A stretch of 24,708 nucleotides of DNA, from contig CAZQXD010000064.1 of the NCBI GenBank assembly GCA_964597315.1, positions 1 through 24,708 on the forward strand, in the 5' to 3' direction. Position numbers and translations under genes: made by a program. The notes below the pieces were generated by a model. It saw only the letters and a list, made by a program, of their open reading frames with translations, was not told the origin of the DNA and searched no databases. How positions within the stretch are numbered: the first letter of the stretch is position 1; each line of letters opens with the position of its first letter. The DNA comes from CAZQXD01 sp964597315 (GTDB taxonomy: Bacteria > Pseudomonadota > Gammaproteobacteria > Competibacterales > Competibacteraceae). Positions 15,592-24,071 of this stretch are shown here, piece after piece.

Positions 15592-18558
15592 ATGACTGAG
15601 CAAGAAATCGAGCAATCACTGATCGAAAAACTGGGCGATCTCAAATACAGCTATCGCCCGGAACTCCGCGACCGCGCCGCGCTGGAGCGGAACTTTCGCC
15701 AGCATTTCCAGGCCCTGAACCGAGTCCACCTGACCGACAGCGAGTTTCCCAGGCTGCTGGAGCAGATCATCACCCCGGACGCCTTCGCCGCCGCCCGGCA
15801 CCTGCGCGAGCGCAACAGCTTCGAGCGCGACGACGGCACGCCGCTCTACTATACCTTGGTCAACATCAAGGACTGGTGCAAGAACAGCTTCGAGGTGGTC
15901 AACCAACTGCGCATCAACACCGACAACAGCCACCATCGTTATGATGTGATTCTGCTCATCAACGGTGTGCCGGTGGTGCAGATCGAGCTGAAAGCCTTGC
16001 GCCTCAGCCCGCGCCGGGCCATGCAGCAGATCGTCGATTACAAAAACGACCCTGGCAACGGCTACGGCAAGACCCTGCTCTGCTTCCTGCAACTGTTCAT
16101 CGTCAGCAACCGCGGGGATACCTGGTATTTCGCCAACAACAACAGCCGCCATTTCAGTTTCAATGCCGACGAGCGCTTCTTGCCGCTCTACCAGTTCGCC
16201 GACGAGACCAACCAGAAGATCACCCATCTGGACGGTTTCGCCGACAAATTCCTCGCCAAATGCGCACTGGGCGAAATGATCAGCCGCTACATGGTGCTGG
16301 TGGCCAGCGAGCAAAAGCTGTTGATGATGCGCCCCTACCAGATCTATACCGTCAAGGCCATCGTGGAGTGCATCCATCAGAACTGTGGCAACGGCTACAT
16401 CTGGCACACCACCGGCAGCGGCAAGACGCTCACCTCGTTCAAGGCCTCCACCCCGCTCAAGGACAACCCGGACATCGATAAATGCCTGTTCGTGGTGGAC
16501 CGCAAGGACCTGGACCGGCAGACACGGGAAGAATTCAACAAATTCCAAGCGGGCTGCGTCGAGGAGAACACCAACACCGAAACCCTGGTGCGGCGGCTGC
16601 GCTCCGACGACTACGCCGACAAGGTAATCGTCACCACCATCCAGAAGCTCGGCCTGGCCCTGGATGGCGGCAACAGGCGCAACTACAAGGAGCGGCTGGA
16701 GCCGTTGCGCCATCAGCGCATGGTCTTTATCTTCGACGAATGCCACCGCTCGCAATTCGGCGAGAACCACAAGGCCATTAAGGAATTTTTCCCCAACGCC
16801 CAGTTGTTCGGCTTCACCGGCACGCCGATCTTCGATCAAAACGCCAGCTACCAGCAGATCGAAGGCCAACAGGCATCCTTCAAGACCACGGCGGACATCT
16901 TCCAGCAGCAACTGCACGCCTACACCATCACCCACGCCATCGAAGACCGCAATGTGCTGCGCTTCCATGTGGACTATTACCGGCCCGAAGGCAACAACAA
17001 GCCCAAGCCGGGCGAGGCCCTGGCCAAGAAGGCCATCGTCGAGGCGATTCTGGCCAAGCACGATGCCGCCACCAACGGACGCAAGTTCAATGCCCTGCTG
17101 GCCACCGCATCGATCAATGACGCCATCGAATACCATCGCTTGTTTCAGGAGATTCAGGCCCAAAAACGGGCCGGGGATAGCGACTTCCAAGCACTGAACA
17201 TCGCCTGCGTCTTCTCGCCGCCCGCCGAGGGCGACAAGGACGTACAGCAGCTACAAGAAGATCTGCCCCGGGAAAAGGCCGACAACGAACAAGAACCGGA
17301 CCAAAAAAAAGCGGCCCTCAAGGCCATCATCGCCGGCTACAACGAACGCTATGGCGTCAACCACGGCATTGGCGAGTTCGATCTTTACTACCAGGACGTT
17401 CAAAAGCGCATCAAGGATCAGCAGTATCCCAATCAGGACCTGCCCCACGCCCAGAAGATCGATGTCGTCATCGTGGTGGACATGTTGCTCACCGGTTTCG
17501 ATTCCAAATACCTGAACACCCTGTACGTGGACAAAAACCTCAGGCACCACGGCCTGATTCAGGCGTTTTCCCGCACCAACCGCGTGCTCAACGACACCAA
17601 GCCCTACGGCAACATCCGCGACTTCCGCCAACAACAGGAGGCCGTGGATACGGCCATCGGGTTGTTCTCCGGCCAGACCACCAAGCCAGCCAAGGAAATC
17701 TGGCTGGTGGACGAGGCGCCCGTGGTCATCGGCAAGCTGCAAACCGCCGTGCAAAAGCTGGGCGATTTCATGCAATCCCAGGGGCTGGACAACAAACCGC
17801 AAGACGTGCCCAACCTCAAGGGCGACGCCGCGCGCGGTCAGTTCATCAACCTGTTCAAGGAGGTGCAGCGCCTCAAGACCCAGCTTGACCAGTACACCGA
17901 TTTGACCGATGAAAACAAGGAAACCATCGAGCAGGTACTGCCCAGGGAGCAGTTGCAGAGCTTCAAGGGAGCCTATCTGGAGACCGCCCAGCGGCTGAAA
18001 GAAAAGCAGGACAAAGGCGGCGACAGCACCCTGGAGGACGTGCAACAGCTCGATTTCGAGTTCGTGCTGTTTGCCTCCGCCGTCATCGACTACGACTACA
18101 TCATGGCCCTGATCGCCCGCTACTCTCAGCAAGCGCCAGGCAAGCAGAAGATGAGCCGCGCCGAACTCATCGGTTTGATTCAGGCGGATGCCAAGTTCAT
18201 GGACGAGCGCGACGACATCGCCGACTACATCGATACGCTGGAGGTCGGCAAAGGGTTGGACGAACAGGCGATCCGGGAGGGGTATGAGCGGTTCAAGGCG
18301 GAAAAAAACACCCGCCAACTGGCCGCCATCGCCGCCAGGCACGGGCTGGAGACCGCCGCCCTGCAAGGCTTTGTGGACGGCATTCTGCGCCGCATGATTT
18401 TTGACGGCGAACGCTTAAGCGACCTGTTCGCCCCGCGGGAACTGGGCTGGAAGGCCCGCACAAGGGCGGAACTGGCGCTGATGGAAGACTTGATTCCGCT
18501 GCTGCACAAGCTGGCCCAGGGGCGGGAGATTTCAGGGTTGGGGGCTTATGAGCAATAA
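15592..18558 (+). CDS. hsdR: Type I restriction enzyme R subunit (HsdR, EcoR124-like)
   Basis: A 988-residue motor/nuclease subunit. The N-terminal PD-(D/E)xK nuclease has D118 in HHRYDVILL, E132-x-K134 in VQIELKALR and the QxxxY element near 145-150. The helicase part has Walker A TGSGKT (274-279), DECH (382-385), GFTGTPIF (about 407) and the late motif GLIQAFSRTNR. The C-terminal region (about 740-988) is the helical part that docks on the methylase. With HsdM and HsdS it would translocate and cut unmodified DNA. It is the first gene of the restriction locus and overlaps the next gene by 11 bp. The C-terminal coding part holds two 12-bp copies of CTGGAGACCGCC (17977 and 18346) relevant to the pseudogene at 24072. 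Confidence 0.96.
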   Translation: MTEQEIEQSLIEKLGDLKYSYRPELRDRAALERNFRQHFQALNRVHLTDSEFPRLLEQIITPDAFAAARHLRERNSFERDDGTPLYYTLVNIKDWCKNSFEVVNQLRINTDNSHHRYDVILLINGVPVVQIELKALRLSPRRAMQQIVDYKNDPGNGYGKTLLCFLQLFIVSNRGDTWYFANNNSRHFSFNADERFLPLYQFADETNQKITHLDGFADKFLAKCALGEMISRYMVLVASEQKLLMMRPYQIYTVKAIVECIHQNCGNGYIWHTTGSGKTLTSFKASTPLKDNPDIDKCLFVVDRKDLDRQTREEFNKFQAGCVEENTNTETLVRRLRSDDYADKVIVTTIQKLGLALDGGNRRNYKERLEPLRHQRMVFIFDECHRSQFGENHKAIKEFFPNAQLFGFTGTPIFDQNASYQQIEGQQASFKTTADIFQQQLHAYTITHAIEDRNVLRFHVDYYRPEGNNKPKPGEALAKKAIVEAILAKHDAATNGRKFNALLATASINDAIEYHRLFQEIQAQKRAGDSDFQALNIACVFSPPAEGDKDVQQLQEDLPREKADNEQEPDQKKAALKAIIAGYNERYGVNHGIGEFDLYYQDVQKRIKDQQYPNQDLPHAQKIDVVIVVDMLLTGFDSKYLNTLYVDKNLRHHGLIQAFSRTNRVLNDTKPYGNIRDFRQQQEAVDTAIGLFSGQTTKPAKEIWLVDEAPVVIGKLQTAVQKLGDFMQSQGLDNKPQDVPNLKGDAARGQFINLFKEVQRLKTQLDQYTDLTDENKETIEQVLPREQLQSFKGAYLETAQRLKEKQDKGGDSTLEDVQQLDFEFVLFASAVIDYDYIMALIARYSQQAPGKQKMSRAELIGLIQADAKFMDERDDIADYIDTLEVGKGLDEQAIREGYERFKAEKNTRQLAAIAARHGLETAALQGFVDGILRRMIFDGERLSDLFAPRELGWKARTRAELALMEDLIPLLHKLAQGREISGLGAYEQ

Positions 18559-19600
18559 ACCGAACCGCGATAGCGGCCTGACAAGGGAGCAAGACCTTCA
18601 GGACTTCAGCGAAGTGTTGCGGCAAATCCAGCAGACACACCAAAACGTGTTTGCACAGGCTAACATCGCCTTGATCGAGTTGTATTGGTGGGTGGGTAGA
18701 ACGATTAGCGAAAAAGTCAAAAGTGCGGCATGGGGCAAAGGCGTGGTCAGGGAACTGGCGCGCTACATTGCCAAACAGGCTCCTGAAATCAGAGGTTTTA
18801 GTGATAAGAATCTGTGGCGCATGAAGCAGTTTTATGAAACCTACCGCGACAATCCAAAACTCGCGGCGCTGGTGAGAGAATTACCCTGGACCCATAACAC
18901 TATTATATTTTCCCGCTGCAAAACCCAAGAAGAACGGGAATACTATCTGCTGTTGACGACGACTGACAAACTCAGCAAACGGGAACTAGAGCGCCAAATA
19001 GATGCTTCCCATTTCGAGCGTAGTCTATTGGCGGCAAAACTCTCACCAGTGGCGAGAGAATTACATCCTGGCCTTGATAAGGCGTTCAAAGACAGCTATG
19101 TGCTTGAATTTTTGGGCTTACCCGCCACACACAGCGAGAGCGACCTGAAAAAAGCCCTCGCCCAACACATGAAAATCTTTATCTTGGAGTTGGGCAAAGA
19201 CTTCATTTTTATGGGCGAAGAATTTCGCCTGCAAGTCGGCAATCAGGACTTTTATATTGATTTGCTGTTTTATCATCGCGGGTTGTCGGCGCTGGTTGCC
19301 TTTGAACTAAAAATCGGAAAATTTATGCCCGAATACCTTGGGCAGCTCAACTTTTACCTTGAAGCCTTAGACCGCGATGTCAAAAAGCCCCATGAAAACC
19401 CCAGCATTGGCATACTGCTGTGCCGCGACAAAGACGACGAAGTGGTGGAATACGCCCTGTCGCGTAATCTCTCGCCCACGCTGATAGCCCAATATCAATT
19501 ACAACTGCCAGATAAGAAACTGATTCAGGCCAAACTACATGAACTCTTTGCCTATACACTGGATTGGGATGATGAAAAAAAACAAGGGGATGAGCGATGA
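18548..19600 (+). CDS. DUF1016 (YhcG-like) PD-(D/E)xK nuclease family protein
   Basis: A 350-residue, apparently complete DUF1016 protein. The N-terminal helical DUF1016_N domain (about 18-165) includes NIALIELYWWVGRTISE, FSDKNLWRMKQFYETY and LPWTHNTIIFSRCKT. The C-terminal nuclease-like domain (about 185-335) has D238 in QDFYIDLLFYHR, E253-x-K255 in AFELKIGKF and QLNFY (266-270, the QxxxY element). These are the catalytic residues expected for a PD-(D/E)xK nuclease. Relatives are often found inside type I restriction and toxin-like loci; the activity is poorly defined. The ATG at 18548 overlaps the end of hsdR by 11 bp, and the stop overlaps the hsdS ATG (ATGA, 19597-19600). It is more AT-rich than hsdR. 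Confidence 0.9.
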   Translation: MSNKPNRDSGLTREQDLQDFSEVLRQIQQTHQNVFAQANIALIELYWWVGRTISEKVKSAAWGKGVVRELARYIAKQAPEIRGFSDKNLWRMKQFYETYRDNPKLAALVRELPWTHNTIIFSRCKTQEEREYYLLLTTTDKLSKRELERQIDASHFERSLLAAKLSPVARELHPGLDKAFKDSYVLEFLGLPATHSESDLKKALAQHMKIFILELGKDFIFMGEEFRLQVGNQDFYIDLLFYHRGLSALVAFELKIGKFMPEYLGQLNFYLEALDRDVKKPHENPSIGILLCRDKDDEVVEYALSRNLSPTLIAQYQLQLPDKKLIQAKLHELFAYTLDWDDEKKQGDER

Positions 19601-20228
19601 ATCGGCCAAAATTGCGCTTTCCTGAGTTTCGGGGTGCGGGAGAGTGGGAGGAGAGAAAATTTAGTGAAATTTCCGTTCTATACAAGGGAAGGGAATTTCA
19701 AAGGCTGATATTAATGCGCACGGAACCCTTCCATGCATTCGCTATGGAGAGCTTTATACAATCTATGGCGAAGTGATAAATACTGTTTTATCTAAGACTA
19801 GTTTGTCGCCTACTGCACTTTTTATTAGCAGAAAAAACGATGTAATTATTCCTGCGTCTGGAGAGACGAAAACTGACATTTCAACGGCATCATGTGTCAT
19901 GGAAGATGGTGTTGCATTAGGTGGTGACTTAAACGTAATTAGAACAGGTCAAATTGGAATTTTCCTGAGTTACTACTTAAACGGACCTAAGAAAACTGAC
20001 GTTGCGAAAGTCGCGCAAGGCGATACCGTTGTTCATTTGTATCCCAGCCAATTGCAGTCGCTTTCTATATGGATTCCTTCTGCCAAAGAACAACAAAAAA
20101 TCGCCGACTGCCTCTCCTCCATCGACGAGCTAATCACCGCCGAAACCCAAAAGCTCGACACGCTCAAGACCCATAAAAAAGGGCTGATGCAGCAGCTTTT
20201 CCCTTCCCCTGACCAAACAAGCCAATGA
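19597..20228 (+). pseudogene. hsdS: hsdS, half-size and frameshifted specificity subunit
   Basis: Reading starts at ATG 19597 with the HsdS opening PKLRFPEFRGAGEWEERKFSEI and LYKG, then goes out of frame and stops at 19774-19776. A second frame continues without a break from KADINAHG through a target-recognition domain to the conserved HsdS ending AKEQQKIADCLSSIDELITAETQKLDTLKTHKKGLMQQLF (stop 20226-20228). Adding one A in the GGGAAGGG run at about 19686-19693 restores a 210-residue protein with the expected LYKGKGISKADI. Normal HsdS has two recognition domains and about 400 residues; only one is present. It could be a sequencing error, an inactivated gene or a phase-variable one. ATGA overlaps exist at both ends. 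Confidence 0.85.
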
Positions 20229-20926
20229 GCAAGCGCCAGCTACCCACAGCGTTGCTGGACACACTGCGCGGTCTGATTAGCGAGGCGCGGCAGCAGGCTT
20301 TGCGCCGTGTTGATAGCATCCAGGTGCGGACCTATTGGCGGATCGGCAGGCATATCGTTGAGTTCGAGCAAGGCGGGCAAGCCCGCGCCGCGTATGGCAA
20401 GCAGTTGTTACCGCAGTTGGCACAGGCCCTAAGCCGCGAGTTTGGCAAGGGCTTCGATGCCTCCAATTTGCGCAACATGCGGCTGTTCTTCCGAGCATTT
20501 CCAAATTGTGACGCGCTGCGTCACGAATTGAGCTGGACGCATTACCGCCTGCTGTTGCGGGTGGATTCTCCGCAAGCCCGCCAGTGGTACATGCGGGAAG
20601 CAGCGGCGCAACAGTGGAGCACACGGGTGCTGGAACGGCAAATCGGCAGCCTGTATTACGAGCGCCTGCTATCCAGCCACAATCAGCAAACCCTACGGGC
20701 TGAAACCGAACAAACCTTGCGCTCACAACCCCAAAAGCCCCGCGATTTTGTGCGCGATCCGGTGATTTTGGAGTTTCTCGGCCTGCCGGATACGGGGCGT
20801 ATATTAGAAGCCGATCTTGAACGGGCGTTAATGGACAAACTGCAACAATTCTTGTTGGAACTGGGCAAGGGATTTGCTTTTGTCGCCCGCCAACAGCGCA
20901 TCAGCACGGAAACCCAGGATTTTTAG
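20225..20926 (+). pseudogene. Truncated second DUF1016 protein, nuclease core missing
   Basis: 233 residues of a second DUF1016 protein, clearly diverged from the one at 18548. The N-terminal domain (IQVRTYWRIGRHIVEFEQ, DASNLRNMRLFFRAF, LSWTHYRLLLRV) and the linker (RDPVILEFLGLP, then LLELGKGFAFVARQQRI) are intact. The frame stops immediately after ISTETQDF, exactly where family members continue with the first catalytic strand (compare QDFYIDLLF in the intact copy). About 110 C-terminal residues, including the D, E-x-K and QxxxY elements, are therefore missing. It overlaps hsdS by ATGA (20225-20228). Probably a deletion product; a stand-alone N-terminal regulator form is possible but less likely. 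Confidence 0.8.
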
Positions 20927-20975
20927 GGACCGCAAGGCACTGGAAGCTTATTGGAAGGCAAAAGACAAGCGATGA
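20922..20975 (+). pseudogene. Orphan C-terminal tail of a deleted gene
   Basis: Directly after the truncation, in a different frame, the sequence reads FRDRKALEAYWKAKDKR and then TGA, and that TGA overlaps the next ATG as ATGA (20972-20975). The charged helical tail and the coupled stop look like the 3' end of a gene whose body was removed together with the end of the DUF1016 gene. The parent family is not recognised, and a chance reading cannot be excluded for so short a piece. Confidence 0.35.
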
Positions 20976-21142
20976 GTAACCCGCCCAAGCTGTACACTTA
21001 CTCAGCCACGGCAACTGTTCGTTGGGAGATGCTGGATGAGAACAAGCGTTACTTCAGAAAAATCCTTCACGATTTTATCAATCGCTATCCGTTCAATCCC
21101 GCCTTGTTCCCTAGCGAATCCGAGGAAACACCAGCACCATGA
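20972..21142 (+). CDS. Small hypothetical protein upstream of hsdM
   Basis: A 56-residue ORF starting at ATG 20972 and ending with TGA that overlaps the hsdM ATG (ATGA, 21139-21142). It is soluble, with a central amphipathic helix rich in aromatic and basic residues (ENKRYFRKILHDFINRYPF). A TTG-started longer form from 20951 is possible. I do not recognise a family. Being coupled on both sides suggests that it is really translated and belongs to the restriction operon, possibly as an accessory or remnant gene. Confidence 0.5.
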   Translation: MSNPPKLYTYSATATVRWEMLDENKRYFRKILHDFINRYPFNPALFPSESEETPAP

Positions 21143-22746
21143 CCGAACAAGACCAAAAACAACTGGGCGCTACCCTCTGGGCCATTGCCGACCAACTGCG
21201 CGGCGCCATGAACGCGGACGATTTCCGCGACTACATGCTGTCCTTCCTGTTCCTGCGCTATTTGTCGGACAACTACGAAGCGGCCGCCCAAAAAGAACTG
21301 GGGCGCGACTATCCCGAACTGGACGGTGGCGACCGCCGCACACCCTTGGCTGTCTGGTACGCACAAAACCCGGACGATGCCGAAGAATTTGAAAAACAAA
21401 TGCGCCGCAAGACCCATTATGTGATTAAGCCCGAATACCTCTGGGCAAGTATTGTGGAGATGGCCCGCACCCAAAACGACGAACTGCTGCATACTCTGCA
21501 AAAGGGCTTTGATTACGTGGAAAACGAATCCTTTGCCAGTACCTTTGGCGGGCTGTTCTCCGAGATCAATTTGAACTCGGAAAAACTGGGCAAGAACTAC
21601 CCAGCCCGTAATGCCAAACTCTGCACGATCATCAAAGCCATTGCCGACGGATTGGCGCGGTTCTCCACGGACAAGGACACCCTGGGCGATGCCTACGAAT
21701 ACCTGATCGGCCAGTTTGCCGCCGGTTCCGGCAAGAAGGCCGGCGAGTTCTACACGCCCCAGCAGATTTCCAGCATCCTCTCCGCCATCGTCACCCTGGA
21801 CAGTCAGGACCCCGCCACCGGCAAGAAAAAGCACCTGGACAGCGTGTTCGACTTCGCCTGTGGCTCCGGTTCGCTGCTGCTCAACGTGCGCCACCGGCTC
21901 GGTCCCCACGGTATCGGCAAGATCTACGGGCAGGAGAAGAACATCACCACCTACAACCTGGCGCGGATGAACATGCTGCTCCACGGCGTGAAGGATTCCG
22001 AGTTCGAGATATATCACGGCGACACCCTCACCAACGACTGGGATTGGCTGCGCGAAGCCAACCCGGCCAAGATGCCCAAGTTCGATGCGGTGGTGGCCAA
22101 CCCGCCGTTCAGCTACCGCTGGCAGCCGACCGAGGCGCTGGGCGAGGATATGCGCTTCAAGAACCATGGCCTTGCCCCCAAATCCGCCGCCGACTTCGCC
22201 TTTTTGCTGCACGGCTTTCACTACCTGAAGCCCGAAGGGGTCATGGCCATCATCCTGCCCCACGGTGTGTTGTTCCGTGGCGGCGCTGAAGAACGCATCC
22301 GCGCCAAACTGCTCAAAGACGACCATATCGACACGGTGATTGGCCTGCCCGCCAATCTGTTCTTCTCCACCGGCATTCCGGTGTGCATCCTGGTGCTGAA
22401 AAAGTGCAAAAAGCCCGACGATGTGCTGTTCATCAACGCAGCCGAACACTTCGAGAAAGGCAAGCGGCAAAACCGGCTGCTGCCCGGGCACATCGACAAG
22501 ATCATCGACACCTATCAGTTCCGCGGGGAGGAAAAGCGCTACGCCCGCCGCGTGCCCATGGAAGAGATCGAGACGAACGGCTACAACTTGAATATCTCGC
22601 GCTATGTCAGCACCGCGCAGCCGGAAGAAGCCATCGATTTGCAGGCAGTCAATGCCGAGCTGCTCACACTGGCGCAAGACATTGAGGCGGCAAGGAACAA
22701 ACACAATGCCTTCCTCAAGGAGCTGGGCTTACCGCCCTTGCCGTGA
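21139..22746 (+). CDS. hsdM: Type I N6-adenine DNA methyltransferase (HsdM, EcoR124-like)
   Basis: A 535-residue methylase subunit. The N-terminal HsdM_N region has LWAIADQLRGAMNADDFRDYMLSFLFLRYLSDNYE, closely resembling the type IC family. EFYTPQQISSIL (203-214) precedes the S-adenosylmethionine motif I FDFACGSGSLL (237-247) and the catalytic NPPF (321-324). The C-terminal half contains IILPHGVLFRGGAEERIR and ILVLKKCKK. With HsdS it methylates adenine in the recognition site. It lies at the 3' end of the locus, after hsdR and hsdS, unlike the usual hsdM-hsdS-hsdR or hsdR-hsdM-hsdS orders. The ATG at 21139 overlaps the small ORF stop. It appears intact. Confidence 0.95.
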   Translation: MTEQDQKQLGATLWAIADQLRGAMNADDFRDYMLSFLFLRYLSDNYEAAAQKELGRDYPELDGGDRRTPLAVWYAQNPDDAEEFEKQMRRKTHYVIKPEYLWASIVEMARTQNDELLHTLQKGFDYVENESFASTFGGLFSEINLNSEKLGKNYPARNAKLCTIIKAIADGLARFSTDKDTLGDAYEYLIGQFAAGSGKKAGEFYTPQQISSILSAIVTLDSQDPATGKKKHLDSVFDFACGSGSLLLNVRHRLGPHGIGKIYGQEKNITTYNLARMNMLLHGVKDSEFEIYHGDTLTNDWDWLREANPAKMPKFDAVVANPPFSYRWQPTEALGEDMRFKNHGLAPKSAADFAFLLHGFHYLKPEGVMAIILPHGVLFRGGAEERIRAKLLKDDHIDTVIGLPANLFFSTGIPVCILVLKKCKKPDDVLFINAAEHFEKGKRQNRLLPGHIDKIIDTYQFRGEEKRYARRVPMEEIETNGYNLNISRYVSTAQPEEAIDLQAVNAELLTLAQDIEAARNKHNAFLKELGLPPLP

Positions 22747-22754
22747 CTCGAACC

Positions 22755-22769
22755 CCTGAGTAACTCAGG
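22755..22769. terminator. Hairpin between convergent hsdM and dioxygenase genes
   Basis: CCTGAG (22755-22760) and CTCAGG (22764-22769) form a perfect 6-bp stem with a TAA loop, spanning the 18-bp gap and the dioxygenase stop codon. Position suggests a shared terminator; there is no T-tract on either side. Confidence 0.35.
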
Positions 22770-23973
22770 CTTGCCGTTTGTTGGCCAGTTCCGTGATGTG
22801 CTGTTGGAAAGTGTGTAACGACCAACGGCTGTTAATGGCCTGCCGCATAAGCTGCTGGCCTGTTTGCGGCGCTAACCCGTTCAGAGGAGGGTCTCTGTCT
22901 AGGTTGGTGGGGAAGGAATAACCATCCGCTGTCGCCGCAACCACTGCGTCGATTTCCTCTGAAGTCAAACGGCCATCCGCCGCATACTCTAGAAGACGGG
23001 GATAGACAGCCAACATCATGGCATGGCGATCAATGCTTTCCATGGGCTTGCCGAACGCGGATGATATCTGGAGAAGGTTGGCCACTCGTTGATAGTTCTC
23101 GGTTTGATTGGACCCAGCCGCATGCAAAACCGCTGGGTTAAAAAACAGCAGATCGCCTTTTTGCAGCGGGATTTGTACCGCCTTGTCCTGGAAAAACCGA
23201 ATCACGTCCGGGTTGCGCCAGGCAAGATAGCCCAGATCATATCGATGGGAGTAGGGTAGTAATTGGGTCGGGCCGCTTTCCAACGGCATATCCGTATGGG
23301 CGGCCGCGCCTTGCAGAGTCAGGTAGCGCGATAGGATATGCAGAGGAAGGGGGAAACGTGCGGAGACCTCATCGGTTTGAAAGCCCAGGTGATAGTCGCG
23401 GTGGGGTTGCTGTGCTTTGCCTCCCGGACGGACGACATTAACCTGTGCGGTCAGTTGCCAGTAGGGGCCAAGCCAGGCTTCCGACACCAGACCGATAAAG
23501 GGATTGGCATAGTATTCGATAAAGGCATCGGGGGAATGCAGAGCGACTTTCTGCAAGGAGTTCCAGATGCGTCCATTGGCGCCGACTGCGGCAAAATGAT
23601 CGCCCGCCGCGCCTTGCAACGCCTCCTCTTCCAGTAGCTTTTCGAACACTGTGGTCTGACGATCCAGGACATCGGTACGGGGAAAGCCTTTCTGAATCAC
23701 CAGCACACCGGGCCCGTCGGACAACACTCGATGCAGTTCCGTCATGACCTGCTTACGCTGTATGGCCATGGTTTCTTGCAATGCCCCGGCGTTATAGATC
23801 ACCACGTTTTGGATGATGGAGGCGGCGAGAGGATAGTCTGCGGCCAAGGTCTGTTGCCCGCACAACACCGCCAGATCCTTTACACGCACCTGGTTGGCCG
23901 AGGCGAAAATGCCGTGAATCCCCGAGTGGTCGGCAGTGATGACAGCGTCGATGGCGGGATTCTGTTCAGGCAT
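22765..23973 (-). CDS. Phytanoyl-CoA dioxygenase (PhyH) family protein
   Basis: A 402-residue protein with the Fe(II)/2-oxoglutarate oxygenase core in its middle: H191-x-D193 in AQQPHRDYHLGF, distal H284 in FFNPAVLHAAGSNQTENY and R296 in YQRVANLLQIS for 2-oxoglutarate. About 70 residues at the N-terminus (VITADHSGIHGIFASANQVRVKDLAVLCGQ and following) are not part of the minimal fold. The substrate is unknown; relatives hydroxylate lipids, amino acids or secondary metabolites. The ATG at 23973 has GAGG eight bases upstream; the frame to 24027 is an extension without support. It is convergent with hsdM and sits between the restriction locus and a decayed hsdR copy, so it may be island cargo. 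Confidence 0.88.
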   Translation of the reverse strand: MPEQNPAIDAVITADHSGIHGIFASANQVRVKDLAVLCGQQTLAADYPLAASIIQNVVIYNAGALQETMAIQRKQVMTELHRVLSDGPGVLVIQKGFPRTDVLDRQTTVFEKLLEEEALQGAAGDHFAAVGANGRIWNSLQKVALHSPDAFIEYYANPFIGLVSEAWLGPYWQLTAQVNVVRPGGKAQQPHRDYHLGFQTDEVSARFPLPLHILSRYLTLQGAAAHTDMPLESGPTQLLPYSHRYDLGYLAWRNPDVIRFFQDKAVQIPLQKGDLLFFNPAVLHAAGSNQTENYQRVANLLQISSAFGKPMESIDRHAMMLAVYPRLLEYAADGRLTSEEIDAVVAATADGYSFPTNLDRDPPLNGLAPQTGQQLMRQAINSRWSLHTFQQHITELANKRQA

Positions 23974-24071
23974 GATGGTATCCTCGATAGACGAAGCGAT
24001 TTTCAGGCGCCGGGGGCAATCACTCACTCAAAGCCAGGTCCGCGCGCTCGTTCGGCTCGTGAAACGCACAG

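Noticed and set aside
15616..17190. 524-residue and (17251-18366) 371-residue antisense frames in hsdR
   Set aside because: Low-complexity Leu/Val/Gly/Asp composition typical of antisense shadows; hsdR motifs are unambiguous on the plus strand.
21085..22704. 539-residue open frame antisense to hsdM
   Set aside because: It mirrors a well-supported methylase with full motifs, has no family features and is explained by GC-rich codon use.
22765..23973. CsiD-type glutarate 2-hydroxylase, which would link to the glutarate operon
   Set aside because: The oxygenase has the PhyH pattern and is 9 kb away in the restriction island; it does not look like CsiD.
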